The notes beneath the pieces were generated by a model. The model had not been told where the DNA came from and searched no databases. It saw only the letters and a program-made list of their open reading frames with translations. Source: an uncultured Tenacibaculum sp. (GTDB taxonomy: Bacteria; Bacteroidota; Bacteroidia; Flavobacteriales; Flavobacteriaceae). From it: a DNA stretch of 64,000 nt. A program made the translations under genes and the position numbers. The first letter of the stretch is position 1. Each line of letters starts with the position of its first letter. Positions 17,700 to 25,927 of this stretch are shown here, one piece after another. The DNA lies in NCBI GenBank assembly GCA_947497895.1, contig CANMIL010000011.1, positions 52,920 through 116,919 of the forward strand. The letters are read 5' to 3'.

Positions 17700-18395
17700 C
17701 TAAATATTAGCTGGTGTATTCTCTGCCATTTTTAATTCTCCAGCTTTATCCATTAAAAATATTAAGTTAGAATCTTCATTGTGTCCTTTGCATTTGTGGG
17801 CATTCATGGCATTTTGATTATGGAAAGTCATTTGACAATCAGGGCATGTTAGTTTTTTATGTTCGTTAATAATGGTTTGGATATCGCTAAATGTTGTTTG
17901 AAGTTCGTTTAATTTTTGCTCAGCTTTGCTTGTTGTCTGTTTTATACTGGCTAAATTCTGTAATGAATTCGCTATTCGTTGTTTTTTTAATTTTTTAAAA
18001 ACTTCAATTAAAAAGAAAAACATTGTTGAGAGTAAAACGGGAATAAAAATGCGCTTTCCAAAGTTTATAAATTCGCTTATGGTCGCTAATTCTGAAAAAT
18101 TAACATTATCAAAAGCTCTTAAAATTATAATTAAAAGTAGGCAATCAAAAAATGCTAATAGATACTTTTTCCACTTATTTTCTGCATGTATTGATACAAC
18201 TAGTAAGATTAAGGAAGCTGGTATGGCAATTAGGAAAGCGGTCATATTTCTTGCAATATCAAATTCTATTACATTACTTAAAACATCATTTAAAAGTGCT
18301 GTAATTTTCATTAAGTAGCCCAACACATAAAAAATAATACTTAGAATAACGATTGATATTCCAGTGAGTTGTTTTATTAACTTTTCTTCAAACAT
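17700..18395 (-). CDS. Membrane protein with coiled coil and C-terminal C2H2 zinc finger
   Basis: A 231-residue protein. Four hydrophobic stretches in residues 1-125 form a membrane domain. A helical segment at about 130-180 (KQRIANSLQNLASIKQTTSK, then a heptad-like run) suggests a coiled coil. Residues near 187-208 read CPDCQMTFHNQNAMNAHKCKGH, which is C-x2-C-x12-H-x4-H with Phe and Met at the usual core positions: a classical eukaryotic-type C2H2 finger. Bacterial fingers of the Ros/MucR type have shorter spacing. It is the last leftward gene of the island's mobilization half. A membrane-linked nucleic-acid or protein-binding role is inferred; the function is unknown. Confidence 0.65.
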   Translation of the reverse strand: MFEEKLIKQLTGISIVILSIIFYVLGYLMKITALLNDVLSNVIEFDIARNMTAFLIAIPASLILLVVSIHAENKWKKYLLAFFDCLLLIIILRAFDNVNFSELATISEFINFGKRIFIPVLLSTMFFFLIEVFKKLKKQRIANSLQNLASIKQTTSKAEQKLNELQTTFSDIQTIINEHKKLTCPDCQMTFHNQNAMNAHKCKGHNEDSNLIFLMDKAGELKMAENTPANI

Positions 18396-18413
18396 AATAT
18401 TCGGTTTTAGAGC

Positions 18414-18439
18414 AAATCCGAGGGAATTCCCTCGGATTT
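18414..18439. terminator. 26-bp perfect palindrome after the TraQ-like gene
   Basis: The palindrome runs from AAATCCGAGGG to CCCTCGGATTT with no mismatch and begins 5 bp beyond the stop of the minus-strand TraQ-like gene. The GC-rich stem followed on the minus strand by TTTGCTC fits a terminator. It also separates that gene from the zinc-finger gene. Confidence 0.6.
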
Positions 18440-18443
18440 AATT

Positions 18444-20141
18444 TTAGTTCCTCCATTCAACATCTATAGTTACTTCTTTTTCGATATTATTAGAATCTAT
18501 AAATACGAACGTTAACTTTCCTTGCTCAGGACGTTGAGTTCCAATTTGCTTAACATTCAACCTTATATTTCTATAATTACCCAAATCAAGAATTTCTCCC
18601 GCAGATACACTACCACCAGTATTAAGTTCATCCAAACTTATAAAGCTCAAATCATCTGATTTAAAGTACATTTTATAGGTTATAAATTGGTTATTAACCT
18701 CTGGAGGAATAATATTTATGTTTAAACTGGCTGGAAATAAATAAAACTGAGAAATAAATGTACTTGAAGGAATTACTTCAAAATCAGTTGCAATACTTTC
18801 AAAATTTATAGTTTGTGTTTTTTCAACACCATTAGAGGCGGTAATTGTAAAGACAATTGGTGTATTAGAAACTTCCTTACCTGTAAAATGAAACCATCCT
18901 GTTTCCGCAAAATTCAAAAATATATTTTGATTATTCATGTAGGTATTACTCCCAATTATAATTTCTCCTTGTGGACCAGAAAAAGACAAAGTATATGATA
19001 AGTCTTGATCTCCATATTTTGAAATATTGAATTCAAAAACTGTTAAATCTCCAACAAAATCACTTTGCTCCGTTGGTGTAATGTTAAAATCAAAATCGGT
19101 TTGTTTTACCTCAAAGTCAATGAATACAACTTCAATACTACCATTAGAAGCTTTTAAGGTAAATTCTATTGGGTTGTTAGATACTTCTAAACCTAAAAAT
19201 TCCATTTCAAATTCGCCATCATTAACATAAAAAAACTGATCATTAGGAAATGTTTCACTTTCATTTTTCAATTGACCTGCCGCACCATCAAAGCTTAATT
19301 CATAGGTTAAATTTTCAATTCCTTCTTTAGATACTTCAAAATTGAATTTAGTAGGAGTTTCAATGTAGTTATTATTAAGCTCTGGAGTAACCTTTAAAAT
19401 TATTTTTGTTGGTTTAATTTTATAAGAAACTGTTACTTCTTGTGTTTTACCATTGGAAGCCCTCACTAAAAGTCTAATATCCAGATTTCCCGATTCACTT
19501 GCTAAAAAATTGGAATTAAATCTCCCTTCTGATAATCCAGTAATTTCGTTACCTAATTCTATCTCGGTTTCTTGAATTGTAAGTTTACCGTTTAGAGAGC
19601 TTTCCAAAAACTTGATATCATAGGTTAAATCTTGGTTTAATTCGTTTTGTACTTTTTCTATTTCTAAATCGAAATTTGCATTTTCAGAAAAGAAAATTTC
19701 ATCACTAGACAAATTAATGACATTAACTCTAAAATCATTTAAATCGACTATTTTGTAGGTTATACTGTGCTTAACGAGTAAACCATTATCGTTTTTTATT
19801 TTGAGTTCCACTTCGTGGTTCTCAATATCTTCTCCAACATAAAAGAGATCTAAGCTTAAACCATCAACTTCATATTCTTGCCCAGGGGTGAGAATACTTT
19901 CATTTTGTTTATAATATCCATTTCCTTTAATAGATTCATAGCTAAATAGGTATTTTGTTCCTTGAACCATTCTTTCAGGTTCGATAGTTACAGTTGTTTT
20001 TATTTCTTCAGAAATAAAACTGACATCTTTTTGATTTGATTTTATGGTAAAGTCAAAGCTATCTTGAATTTCTACCTCTAAACCTGTATCACATGAGATA
20101 AATGTGATTAGTACTAATGCTAAATAAATTAATTTTTTCAT
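18444..20141 (-). CDS. TraQ-like (DUF3872-type) lipoprotein with five tandem repeats
   Basis: A 565-residue lipoprotein: MKKLIYLALVLITFISC ends in a lipobox Cys. The rest is five repeats of about 100-110 residues, beginning near 29, 133, 246, 349 and 453. Each holds a beta-rich pattern: a hydrophobic start, LTY-x-L-x-F, a Gly-rich loop, then a strand ending in ASNG and a final I-x-F/Y. The pattern recalls TraQ of CTnDOT-type elements, which normally has one such domain. It lies 11 bp downstream of the TraO-like gene, mirroring the traO-traQ neighbourhood of those elements. It probably sits at the outer membrane. Why it is expanded is unknown. Confidence 0.55.
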   Translation of the reverse strand: MKKLIYLALVLITFISCDTGLEVEIQDSFDFTIKSNQKDVSFISEEIKTTVTIEPERMVQGTKYLFSYESIKGNGYYKQNESILTPGQEYEVDGLSLDLFYVGEDIENHEVELKIKNDNGLLVKHSITYKIVDLNDFRVNVINLSSDEIFFSENANFDLEIEKVQNELNQDLTYDIKFLESSLNGKLTIQETEIELGNEITGLSEGRFNSNFLASESGNLDIRLLVRASNGKTQEVTVSYKIKPTKIILKVTPELNNNYIETPTKFNFEVSKEGIENLTYELSFDGAAGQLKNESETFPNDQFFYVNDGEFEMEFLGLEVSNNPIEFTLKASNGSIEVVFIDFEVKQTDFDFNITPTEQSDFVGDLTVFEFNISKYGDQDLSYTLSFSGPQGEIIIGSNTYMNNQNIFLNFAETGWFHFTGKEVSNTPIVFTITASNGVEKTQTINFESIATDFEVIPSSTFISQFYLFPASLNINIIPPEVNNQFITYKMYFKSDDLSFISLDELNTGGSVSAGEILDLGNYRNIRLNVKQIGTQRPEQGKLTFVFIDSNNIEKEVTIDVEWRN

Positions 20142-20152
20142 GATTCAATTTT

Positions 20153-20719
20153 TTAAAAGATTAGAAATTTGATGCCTGCTCCAACAAACATTTTAGATTT
20201 ATTAATTTCACTATTGGCATGATAAAATTGATTGTATCTAACTAAGAGTGAAAGTTTATCATTGAGAAATAAATCTCCTTGTAATGCGGCGAAACCACCA
20301 TAGATTGTGCCGTCGTTGCTTTTAATCAAAGCTCCATTAGGTAACTCATTTAATCCGTTATTGATAATTTCTTTACCGAATAACCCACCAATACCCGCAT
20401 GAAAAATGACTAAATCTTTCTTTAGTGATAAAAAAGGAAGTCTTTTAAAATATCCTAAGTTTAAAGAGTAGATATTTACATCAATATTATATTCTGTATT
20501 GTTCTCTTTTAAAAAACCTGCATATACGCCAGCTTCGAAAAAAGAATCTTTTACATTATGATTTGAAAAAGCGAAATTTGTTAAGGTTGCAAATCCTTCG
20601 TCTGAATAACCACCGAATGCAGACACTTGTATTTTACTTTGAGCGTAAGAGTGGTTTGTGAATGAAATGGTTAAGAGGATTCCTAACACAATTCGTTGTA
20701 CTATATTTTTAAAATTCAT
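20153..20719 (-). CDS. TraO-like outer-membrane protein
   Basis: A 188-residue protein with a signal peptide (MNFKNIVQRIVLGILLTISF, cleaved after SYAQ). It is followed by alternating beta strands, for example IQVSAFGGYSDEGFATL and FEAGVYAGFL, that end in a hydrophobic strand (MFVGAGIKFLIF), as in small beta-barrels. Length and pattern match TraO of Bacteroidota conjugative transposons. The ATG at 20719 is chosen because it starts the signal peptide; the frame extends 72 bp further upstream without one. With the TraQ-like gene it is the only trace of a transfer apparatus; the pore genes are missing. Confidence 0.55.
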   Translation of the reverse strand: MNFKNIVQRIVLGILLTISFTNHSYAQSKIQVSAFGGYSDEGFATLTNFAFSNHNVKDSFFEAGVYAGFLKENNTEYNIDVNIYSLNLGYFKRLPFLSLKKDLVIFHAGIGGLFGKEIINNGLNELPNGALIKSNDGTIYGGFAALQGDLFLNDKLSLLVRYNQFYHANSEINKSKMFVGAGIKFLIF

Positions 20720-20760
20720 TTTTGAACATTTTAAATTGATTAAAGTTATTTTTGTAATGA

Positions 20761-20787
20761 AATTGGATAGCTGAACCCTATCCAATT
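20761..20787. terminator. Hairpin upstream of the TraO-like gene
   Basis: AATTGGATAG and CTATCCAATT form a perfect 10-bp stem with a 7-nt loop. It lies between the 101-residue gene and the TraO-like gene, both on the minus strand, 42 bp before the TraO start. Attenuator or partial terminator is possible. Confidence 0.45.
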
Positions 20788-20806
20788 TCAAAAATTTTTG
20801 AACATT

Positions 20807-20834
20807 GGCAGGTGGTTATCTTATAACTCCTGCC
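20807..20834. terminator. Second hairpin in the same gap
   Basis: GGCAGG/CCTGCC and, inside it, GTTAT/ATAAC form an interrupted stem about 40 bp past the end of the 101-residue minus-strand gene. It is GC-richer than its surroundings and may terminate the mobilization operon. Confidence 0.45.
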
Positions 20835-20871
20835 TCTTTGTTTTTGGTTTACTTCATTGGCAAATAGATAT

Positions 20872-21177
20872 TTAAGAATTATAATTAAATGGGTTTTTAC
20901 TAGCTATGTATGAAAGAACACTTTTGACGGAAACTAGGTTGTAATCTTCCTTATCAACCTGATAATAAATAATATCATGTAGTTTATTATCTGGTGTTTG
21001 TAACCATATTCTAAACTCGAATTTAGGATCGGACTTTTCGTCAGATTCAATAGTGTAGTTTCTTTTAAATAGATTCTTTACTTCGTTTTCAATGGCTTCT
21101 ACTTCAAAGCCATGAAATAATTTGTCTACATGGATTTTTTGGTTCTCCAGTTCTTTTAGTTGTACTTGAAATATCAT
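20872..21177 (-). CDS. Hypothetical protein of the mobilization operon, 101 aa
   Basis: A 101-residue protein rich in charged residues, starting MIFQVQLKELENQKIHVDKL and containing FEFRIWLQTPDNKLHDIIYY. No signal peptide, membrane segment or known motif is seen. It starts 5 bp after the end of the coupling-protein gene on the same strand, so it is almost surely cotranslated or cotranscribed with it. I do not recognise the family. A small accessory protein for transfer is the simplest reading of the context. Confidence 0.6.
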   Translation of the reverse strand: MIFQVQLKELENQKIHVDKLFHGFEVEAIENEVKNLFKRNYTIESDEKSDPKFEFRIWLQTPDNKLHDIIYYQVDKEDYNLVSVKSVLSYIASKNPFNYNS

Positions 21178-21182
21178 TTTTA

Positions 21183-22892
21183 TTAAGATTTAAGATTAAT
21201 TTTATACTTATCTGCTACAGAACTTACTTTACTGTTTTTAATGCTTTCAATGTCTTGATAAATAGTATTAAAACAATTTTGCAGAGTTTGTTCTGTAACC
21301 CCTTTTCGGTTGGGAATTTCTTTATATGTTGCCCTATGCTTTTTGAATTGAACAGCAATAAACTCATTGGTGTTTCCTTCAGCTACCAATCCGCAAAACC
21401 TACCAGCACCCATATTTATAAGTTCTGACGTATTTAACTTTTCTCGTTGTTGGAAACTTTCTGAAAGACTTTGATTATTGCTTGTATTTTGAATATTTCC
21501 TAGCATCCCTTTAACACTAGCTCCTGATGTTTTTGATTTAGTTTGATATTTTACATCATGTTTTCCAAAGAGATTGGATATCATTTGAGCTGACTTTTGA
21601 TTGACCGTTCTTCCGTAAAACTGATTCCCTAGATTAGATAATAGAACTTGTGCATTACTATCACCGTATTTATGTATAAGTTGTGATATATCTTGTACTC
21701 CAAAAACAGTAGCTATTTTATTACTTCTAGCTGTTGCGGGGATTTGTTCTATTCCAGGAATATATAAGGTCGGAGCTTCATCAAGAATAATAGCACTTTT
21801 ATGTTTATTTGGTTGATTCATGGTTTTAACGCAAGAACTTATGATAACTGAAATAATGGGAGCATAAGTATCGGCTAAACTACTATCGTTTCCTATGGCT
21901 AAAAAAACAGGGGTTTCTTTATTGTTAAGATCTAATGAAACTTCATCCACTGATAGTAGATAAAAAATTTCTGGCAGATTTAATTGAGCTATAGCATTCT
22001 TTAAAGTTCCTAGGACTCCAGCAATTTGTTTTTCGGCTTTCATTTCGTGTGCTTCGCTTAATGAAGCAATCATTCCGGCTGTTTCATTATTTGAGCTAAT
22101 TTTCCCAATTAGATCGGCAGATTTAAAATTTAGAATCATTGCTATTAAATGTGGAAGTGTGCAATAACTAGGATATGTATTTCTTAAATACCACATTGCC
22201 CCAGCTGTTACAGAAATACAACTTCTAGTCCAATAGTCTTTTTGTTTTATGCTTTCAGAAAGTAAATTGTTTATTAAGGTAGTAGCTAGTTCAAAAGCTA
22301 TTGATTGTTTGGTTAAATACTTAGGTGATAAAGGGTTTACTCTAACTGAGTTTTGAATGTTTTTAAAATTTAAAAATGCAAAAGTTGATTTATTGTTTTC
22401 GGTAAACTGACTGAAAGCAAATTCAGATAATTCGGGAGATTTAAAATCATATAATATTCCGCTGAATTCATTTTTTATAAATTGTTGGATTAAAGGATAG
22501 AAGAAACTTACTGATTTTCCAGAGCCAGCACCGCCCACTATCAATATACCTCTAAATGGATTAGTAAGTTTTAATAACCCTTTTCTGCTTTTAAAGTATA
22601 TTGTTTTAGTCGACTTTTTTAATGTGGGTAGGATTGAAAACCTTTTAGAGAGCTTTCTCTTTATAGTATATAATAATTGAAATATTAGATAAGTTATACC
22701 AGTTCCAATAAAAAATAGTCTACTGATTAAATTTAATCCAACTATTAAAATTAATGTGTAAAAAATAGTTCTCTTTAAAGAAAATCTCTTATACAGTAGT
22801 TTTCCAATTTTGAATGCTACAATTATGATTAACAGTAAATAACCAAAGAAAATAGCCAATGCATAAATATTATATTTCGAGTCCATAATCAT
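21183..22892 (-). CDS. Type IV coupling protein (VirD4/TraG family)
   Basis: A 569-residue membrane ATPase. Hydrophobic segments occupy residues 8-30 and 40-75. Walker A is IVGGAGSGKSVSFFYPLI near 120, and Walker B is SAIILDEAPTLYIPG near 365. A central segment (DYWTRSCISVTAGAMWYL) and GVQDISQLIHKYG match the family. It would carry the relaxase-DNA complex to a mating pore at the inner membrane. Its start overlaps the relaxase gene by 23 bp. Bacteroidota mobilizable islands commonly carry such a protein (BfmC-like) next to BfmA and BfmB. Confidence 0.85.
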   Translation of the reverse strand: MIMDSKYNIYALAIFFGYLLLIIIVAFKIGKLLYKRFSLKRTIFYTLILIVGLNLISRLFFIGTGITYLIFQLLYTIKRKLSKRFSILPTLKKSTKTIYFKSRKGLLKLTNPFRGILIVGGAGSGKSVSFFYPLIQQFIKNEFSGILYDFKSPELSEFAFSQFTENNKSTFAFLNFKNIQNSVRVNPLSPKYLTKQSIAFELATTLINNLLSESIKQKDYWTRSCISVTAGAMWYLRNTYPSYCTLPHLIAMILNFKSADLIGKISSNNETAGMIASLSEAHEMKAEKQIAGVLGTLKNAIAQLNLPEIFYLLSVDEVSLDLNNKETPVFLAIGNDSSLADTYAPIISVIISSCVKTMNQPNKHKSAIILDEAPTLYIPGIEQIPATARSNKIATVFGVQDISQLIHKYGDSNAQVLLSNLGNQFYGRTVNQKSAQMISNLFGKHDVKYQTKSKTSGASVKGMLGNIQNTSNNQSLSESFQQREKLNTSELINMGAGRFCGLVAEGNTNEFIAVQFKKHRATYKEIPNRKGVTEQTLQNCFNTIYQDIESIKNSKVSSVADKYKINLKS

Positions 22893-23808
22893 TACTTTTT
22901 TGTTGTTCTTTATTTAATTTGTCATATCCATTTCTCTCATAAAATGAATCGATTAATTGTTTTTGTAATACTTCTTTTCTTTCTGAAGAAGTTGTAAGTT
23001 TTTCTAGTGTTTTTAATTCAATGTTTTTTTGAGATTCTATTTTGTATTCGATAGTGTCGGTAAGTTTTCGTTCATAATTGAAAGCTTTATCAAATGTTCT
23101 CTCTGCTTTGAGACTAAATAAGTTTCTATCAAAACCACGTTGAACGGATTTACCATTTAGTTTACTATTGTTATTTCTTCCTTTTTCAGTTGCCAGCGGA
23201 GATAATTTTAACTTTTGTTCTTTGTCTTTTCTCGCTACTATTACATGTACATGTGTATTTAATCCCTCTTTAATTTCACCGCTTTTCTTCATTCCATTTT
23301 GTACTTCTGAATCTGTACCTTTGTAACTTCTTTGATGCTCTATTTTTCCGAAATAAACTAAGTCTTTACCTGTATGTAAACCATTATTCTGCCTATTGAA
23401 ATTTTGAGCATATTCATTCATAACTTTATTAGTATAATCCTTTAAAGAATTCTCATACTTTTCTAAGTCCTTGTTGTTTAATTCACTCAGTGATTGAATT
23501 GGCTTATCAGTGATTGAGCTTAAAACATGCTGTTGTTCTTTTTCGCTTAGAGAAATAGTAATAGCATAGAATTTCGAATCATTTTTCCCTAATCCTTTTT
23601 TATTATTGTCAATGGCACTTATAACTTCCTCTCTGTATATTCTATCTTCTGAATGATTGAAGAAACCTTTTCTAGTACTTAGCTCTCCGTTTTCAATGGC
23701 TTCTTTTTCATTTTGTAAGTCTTCTTTTTCTAAGTAACTAGCGAGAGCTCTCGAACTTCCTTTATTTCCATTACTTTTTTCGGATGTTTGAATTTTAACG
23801 TAAACCAT
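22870..23808 (-). CDS. MobB/BfmB-type relaxase (DUF5712)
   Basis: A 312-residue protein. The histidine triad-like motif NTHVHVIVARKDKEQ near residue 190 is the metal-binding HxH of a relaxase. The N-terminal QTSEKSNGNKGSSRALASYL and the middle KFYAITISLSEKEQQHVL fit the DUF5712/BfmB family. It would nick the origin of transfer and stay bound to the strand. The start codon overlaps the stop of the BfmA-like gene upstream by one base, and its 3' end overlaps the coupling-protein gene. The catalytic tyrosine is not assigned. Confidence 0.75.
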   Translation of the reverse strand: MVYVKIQTSEKSNGNKGSSRALASYLEKEDLQNEKEAIENGELSTRKGFFNHSEDRIYREEVISAIDNNKKGLGKNDSKFYAITISLSEKEQQHVLSSITDKPIQSLSELNNKDLEKYENSLKDYTNKVMNEYAQNFNRQNNGLHTGKDLVYFGKIEHQRSYKGTDSEVQNGMKKSGEIKEGLNTHVHVIVARKDKEQKLKLSPLATEKGRNNNSKLNGKSVQRGFDRNLFSLKAERTFDKAFNYERKLTDTIEYKIESQKNIELKTLEKLTTSSERKEVLQKQLIDSFYERNGYDKLNKEQQKSNDYGLEI

Positions 23809-24167
23809 TATTCCTTCAGATTTTTAATTAATGTGTTACCCAAATCGTTCAGCATTTCAACTAAAAAAGCTTTACTTACAAATTCTTCATTGATAACTCT
23901 TGAAAATTCATTTATTAAAATATCTTGTTTTTTAAGCATTGGATCTAATCTCTCTTTCTCTTGGGTACGGATGAACGAAATCAACTGATTTTTCAATTTC
24001 TTAACTTCTGCAGAAACGTCTGAAATATCTCTAGGATCTATTTTAGTCTTTTCAAAAAACAGGATGAATTTTTCAATTAATTGTGTTTTTGAAACTGAAT
24101 ATTTATCACAGAACTCATCGAGTTTTTCAAAGCTTGTTTCATATATTCTTATAGTCTTATATTTCAT
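23808..24167 (-). CDS. BfmA/BtgA-family mobilization accessory protein
   Basis: A 119-residue protein starting MKYKTIRIYETSFEKLDEFC, followed by DKYSVSKTQLIEKFILFFEK. This is a ribbon-helix-helix-like N-terminus that should bind DNA near oriT. The C-terminal 70 residues are charged and helical, suggesting oligomerisation. The ATG at 24167 is chosen because the ribbon pattern starts there; a longer frame reaches 24254 but runs into the palindrome. It is the first gene of a bfmA-relaxase-coupling protein operon. A 32-bp palindrome lies 55 bp before the start. Confidence 0.7.
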   Translation of the reverse strand: MKYKTIRIYETSFEKLDEFCDKYSVSKTQLIEKFILFFEKTKIDPRDISDVSAEVKKLKNQLISFIRTQEKERLDPMLKKQDILINEFSRVINEEFVSKAFLVEMLNDLGNTLIKNLKE

Positions 24168-24221
24168 GGTTATGCGTTTGATTATGCATTCATTGTCTTT
24201 GTTTATAGGTTTTGTAATGTC

Positions 24222-24253
24222 TGTTGCATTTTTTATGCATAAAAAATGCAACA
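24222..24253. promoter_or_regulatory. 32-bp perfect palindrome upstream of the mobilization operon
   Basis: The arms begin TGTTGCATTTTTTATG and mirror exactly with no spacer. It lies 55 bp before the start of the BfmA-like gene. It could be an operator for that protein or part of the origin of transfer. Confidence 0.65.
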
Positions 24254-24289
24254 CTCAGTTTATTCGAAACCCCTTGACTTTACTGGCTT

Positions 24290-24362
24290 TTTCCCTTTTG
24301 AAGCCTCGCAGAGCTGGATGGGATCGTGGCTCTGCCCGAGCCCGTCCAGCTAACTACGTTAC
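24290..24362. other. GC-rich structured stretch, candidate origin of transfer
   Basis: The stretch is far richer in G and C than the island around it. It holds GCAGAGC (24308-24314) pairing with GCTCTGC (24329-24335), and AGCTGGATGGG (24312-24322) pairing with CCCGTCCAGCT (24341-24351) with one mismatch. The two pairings overlap, so they are alternatives. It lies between the replication ATPase and the mobilization genes, where oriT is expected. No nick site can be named. A structured RNA is the alternative. Confidence 0.45.
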
Positions 24363-24364
24363 CC

Positions 24365-25108
24365 TTAGAACCTCCGAGATTCTCCAGCCAGTTCTAAAAA
24401 ATTGAACATTTCAAATAAGCGGTCATAAACTCTATCTCCATAATATTTCTTCAATTCGTTTAGACTTAAATTTGTAGTAACAAAAGTTCTAGTTCCGTTC
24501 GTTTTAAATTCATTATATCGAATCTCTAAAACTCTCCCCATCAATCGTTCTTTTACACCCCAACTATTAGCCATTTTTTCGGTACCTAAATCATCAAAAT
24601 GGATCACTCCTCTAGAATACTTTTTTACAACATCTTCACCTTCTATATTATAATCTGTTGTTACTTGATGGACTGAGATATTTTTAAACCAGATGGATTT
24701 TAAATTGTGTTTTCTGCTGATGTTTTGAACTATATCGAAAATGGATGATTTACCAGTTCCACAAACTCCATGAATTAATAAGCCTTTTCTTAATTCTCCA
24801 TCAGTGATTTTTTCGAACTCAATATTTTTTGAAAAGTATAAGGAGATAAGATTTAAGAAATCTCTATTGTTTTCATCTACTGTAAATTCCCTATGCATTT
24901 TATTGAAATAGTCTTTACCTTCTTTCCATAAAACTTCTTTAAAAACATCTGTATTCAAATGCGGTTCTATTTTCGTTTTGATAGTGGATAAGCTTTTGAA
25001 GTAGTTGTTGTTTTTTTCTATTTCTTTTTTTTCTCGCGCAACTCTTTTTTTTCTTTCTTTTTCGCTCTCAAAACCTAACTTTATTTTTAATCGTTTACCT
25101 GCTCTCAT
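24365..25108 (-). CDS. DnaC-like ATPase for replication of the island
   Basis: A 247-residue AAA+ ATPase: LLIHGVCGTGKSSIFDIVQNI near residue 120 is Walker A, and VIHFDDLGTEKMANSWG near 170 is Walker B. TFVTTNLSLNELKKYYGDR near 210 resembles sensor 1 and the arginine finger region of DnaC/DnaI-type helicase loaders. The N-terminal 50 residues are very basic. Its start overlaps the preceding HTH gene by 4 bp. With that gene it probably drives replication of the excised circle or of the transferred strand. Confidence 0.7.
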   Translation of the reverse strand: MRAGKRLKIKLGFESEKERKKRVAREKKEIEKNNNYFKSLSTIKTKIEPHLNTDVFKEVLWKEGKDYFNKMHREFTVDENNRDFLNLISLYFSKNIEFEKITDGELRKGLLIHGVCGTGKSSIFDIVQNISRKHNLKSIWFKNISVHQVTTDYNIEGEDVVKKYSRGVIHFDDLGTEKMANSWGVKERLMGRVLEIRYNEFKTNGTRTFVTTNLSLNELKKYYGDRVYDRLFEMFNFLELAGESRRF

Positions 25109-25527
25109 TTTTTCTGTTTTTTACGTGGATTTAAACTTTTTCTCCCTTTTAAATAATTATTAGATTTATTATTTAAGTATTTATTATTCTCTTTAAAGAT
25201 TTCTTGTATAGACCTATTAAAGTTTATTTGTATAGGCTTTTCAAAAATTGTGATATACCTATTCAAAATTTCTTTACTACCCTTATCCCGATAGATATGT
25301 CTTTCGATATAGCCATATTCCTCAAGTTGTTTTAACCAAGAGTTAATAGATTGTTTAGAAACTTGGTATAGTTCTTCGAAGTATCTGTTGTTGGCATAAC
25401 AAAAACCCAGTTGATTAGTTAAAGAGGTTATCTCCGCATAAAGAATTTTTGCACTTGGAGTAAGACGTTTATCATATCGTACAGGAGCTGGAATTATTGA
25501 GTAATATGCAGGCTCTTCATTGAACAT
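25105..25527 (-). CDS. Helix-turn-helix replication-initiator-like protein
   Basis: A 140-residue protein. IIPAPVRYDKRLTPSAKILYAEITSL and SKQSINSWLKQLEEYGYIERH form a winged helix of the type found at the N-terminus of phage replication protein O and of plasmid initiators (HTH_36). The C-terminus is short and basic (RKSLNPRKKQKK). It overlaps the ATPase gene by 4 bp and follows the excisionase-like gene by 2 bp, making a compact module. Origin binding is inferred from the fold and position. Confidence 0.65.
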   Translation of the reverse strand: MFNEEPAYYSIIPAPVRYDKRLTPSAKILYAEITSLTNQLGFCYANNRYFEELYQVSKQSINSWLKQLEEYGYIERHIYRDKGSKEILNRYITIFEKPIQINFNRSIQEIFKENNKYLNNKSNNYLKGRKSLNPRKKQKK

Positions 25528-25529
25528 GA

Positions 25530-25814
25530 CTATCTCTTATTTTTTAAGGTGTAGGAGAGAGCCTTTTTTTCAATACTACTTTTGGATTGAGTTTCATTTT
25601 GAAGCAACCAAGCGTCTAATTTTTCTTTATTGAAAAATATTTTACCTCCGTTAGGCTTACTATGAGGAATCAATTTGGATGCAGTCATTTTATATAAATA
25701 ACTAGATTTGAGTCCTGTGTATTCGCAAGCTTCTTCGAATGTCAGTACTTTTTTACTGGAAAGAAGGAGCTTCTCAATTTTATCTAATTGTTGACTTATT
25801 TTAGAATTGTCCAT
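25530..25814 (-). CDS. Excisionase-like helix-turn-helix protein
   Basis: A 94-residue protein with the HTH_17/MerR-like fold used by excisionases: LTFEEACEYTGLKSSYLYKM near residue 22, then ASKLIPHSKPNGGKIFF and KEKLDAWLLQN. The first 15 residues are helical. Small proteins like this follow tyrosine recombinases in Bacteroidota islands and help excision by bending DNA at att. A 113-bp gap upstream probably holds its promoter. It may also control the replication genes that follow it. Confidence 0.7.
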   Translation of the reverse strand: MDNSKISQQLDKIEKLLLSSKKVLTFEEACEYTGLKSSYLYKMTASKLIPHSKPNGGKIFFNKEKLDAWLLQNETQSKSSIEKKALSYTLKNKR

Positions 25815-25927
25815 TACGTTTAAATTTTAAATTTATAATGAACAAAAGCGCTTTTGTTTTCGTCTGTTAAGAATTCTGAAACAAAGGTATAATGAAGGAA
25901 AAGAGTAAATGTTTATATTGTTTATAT

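Noticed and set aside
17926..18318. Open frame of 130 codons on the plus strand opposite the zinc-finger membrane gene
   Set aside because: The minus-strand frame has membrane segments, a coiled coil and a complete C2H2 finger; the plus-strand frame shows none of these.
24064..24405. Open frame of 113 codons on the plus strand across the palindrome and GC-rich stretch
   Set aside because: It is antisense to bfmA and the ATPase and runs through the structured region; its translation has no domain-like pattern.
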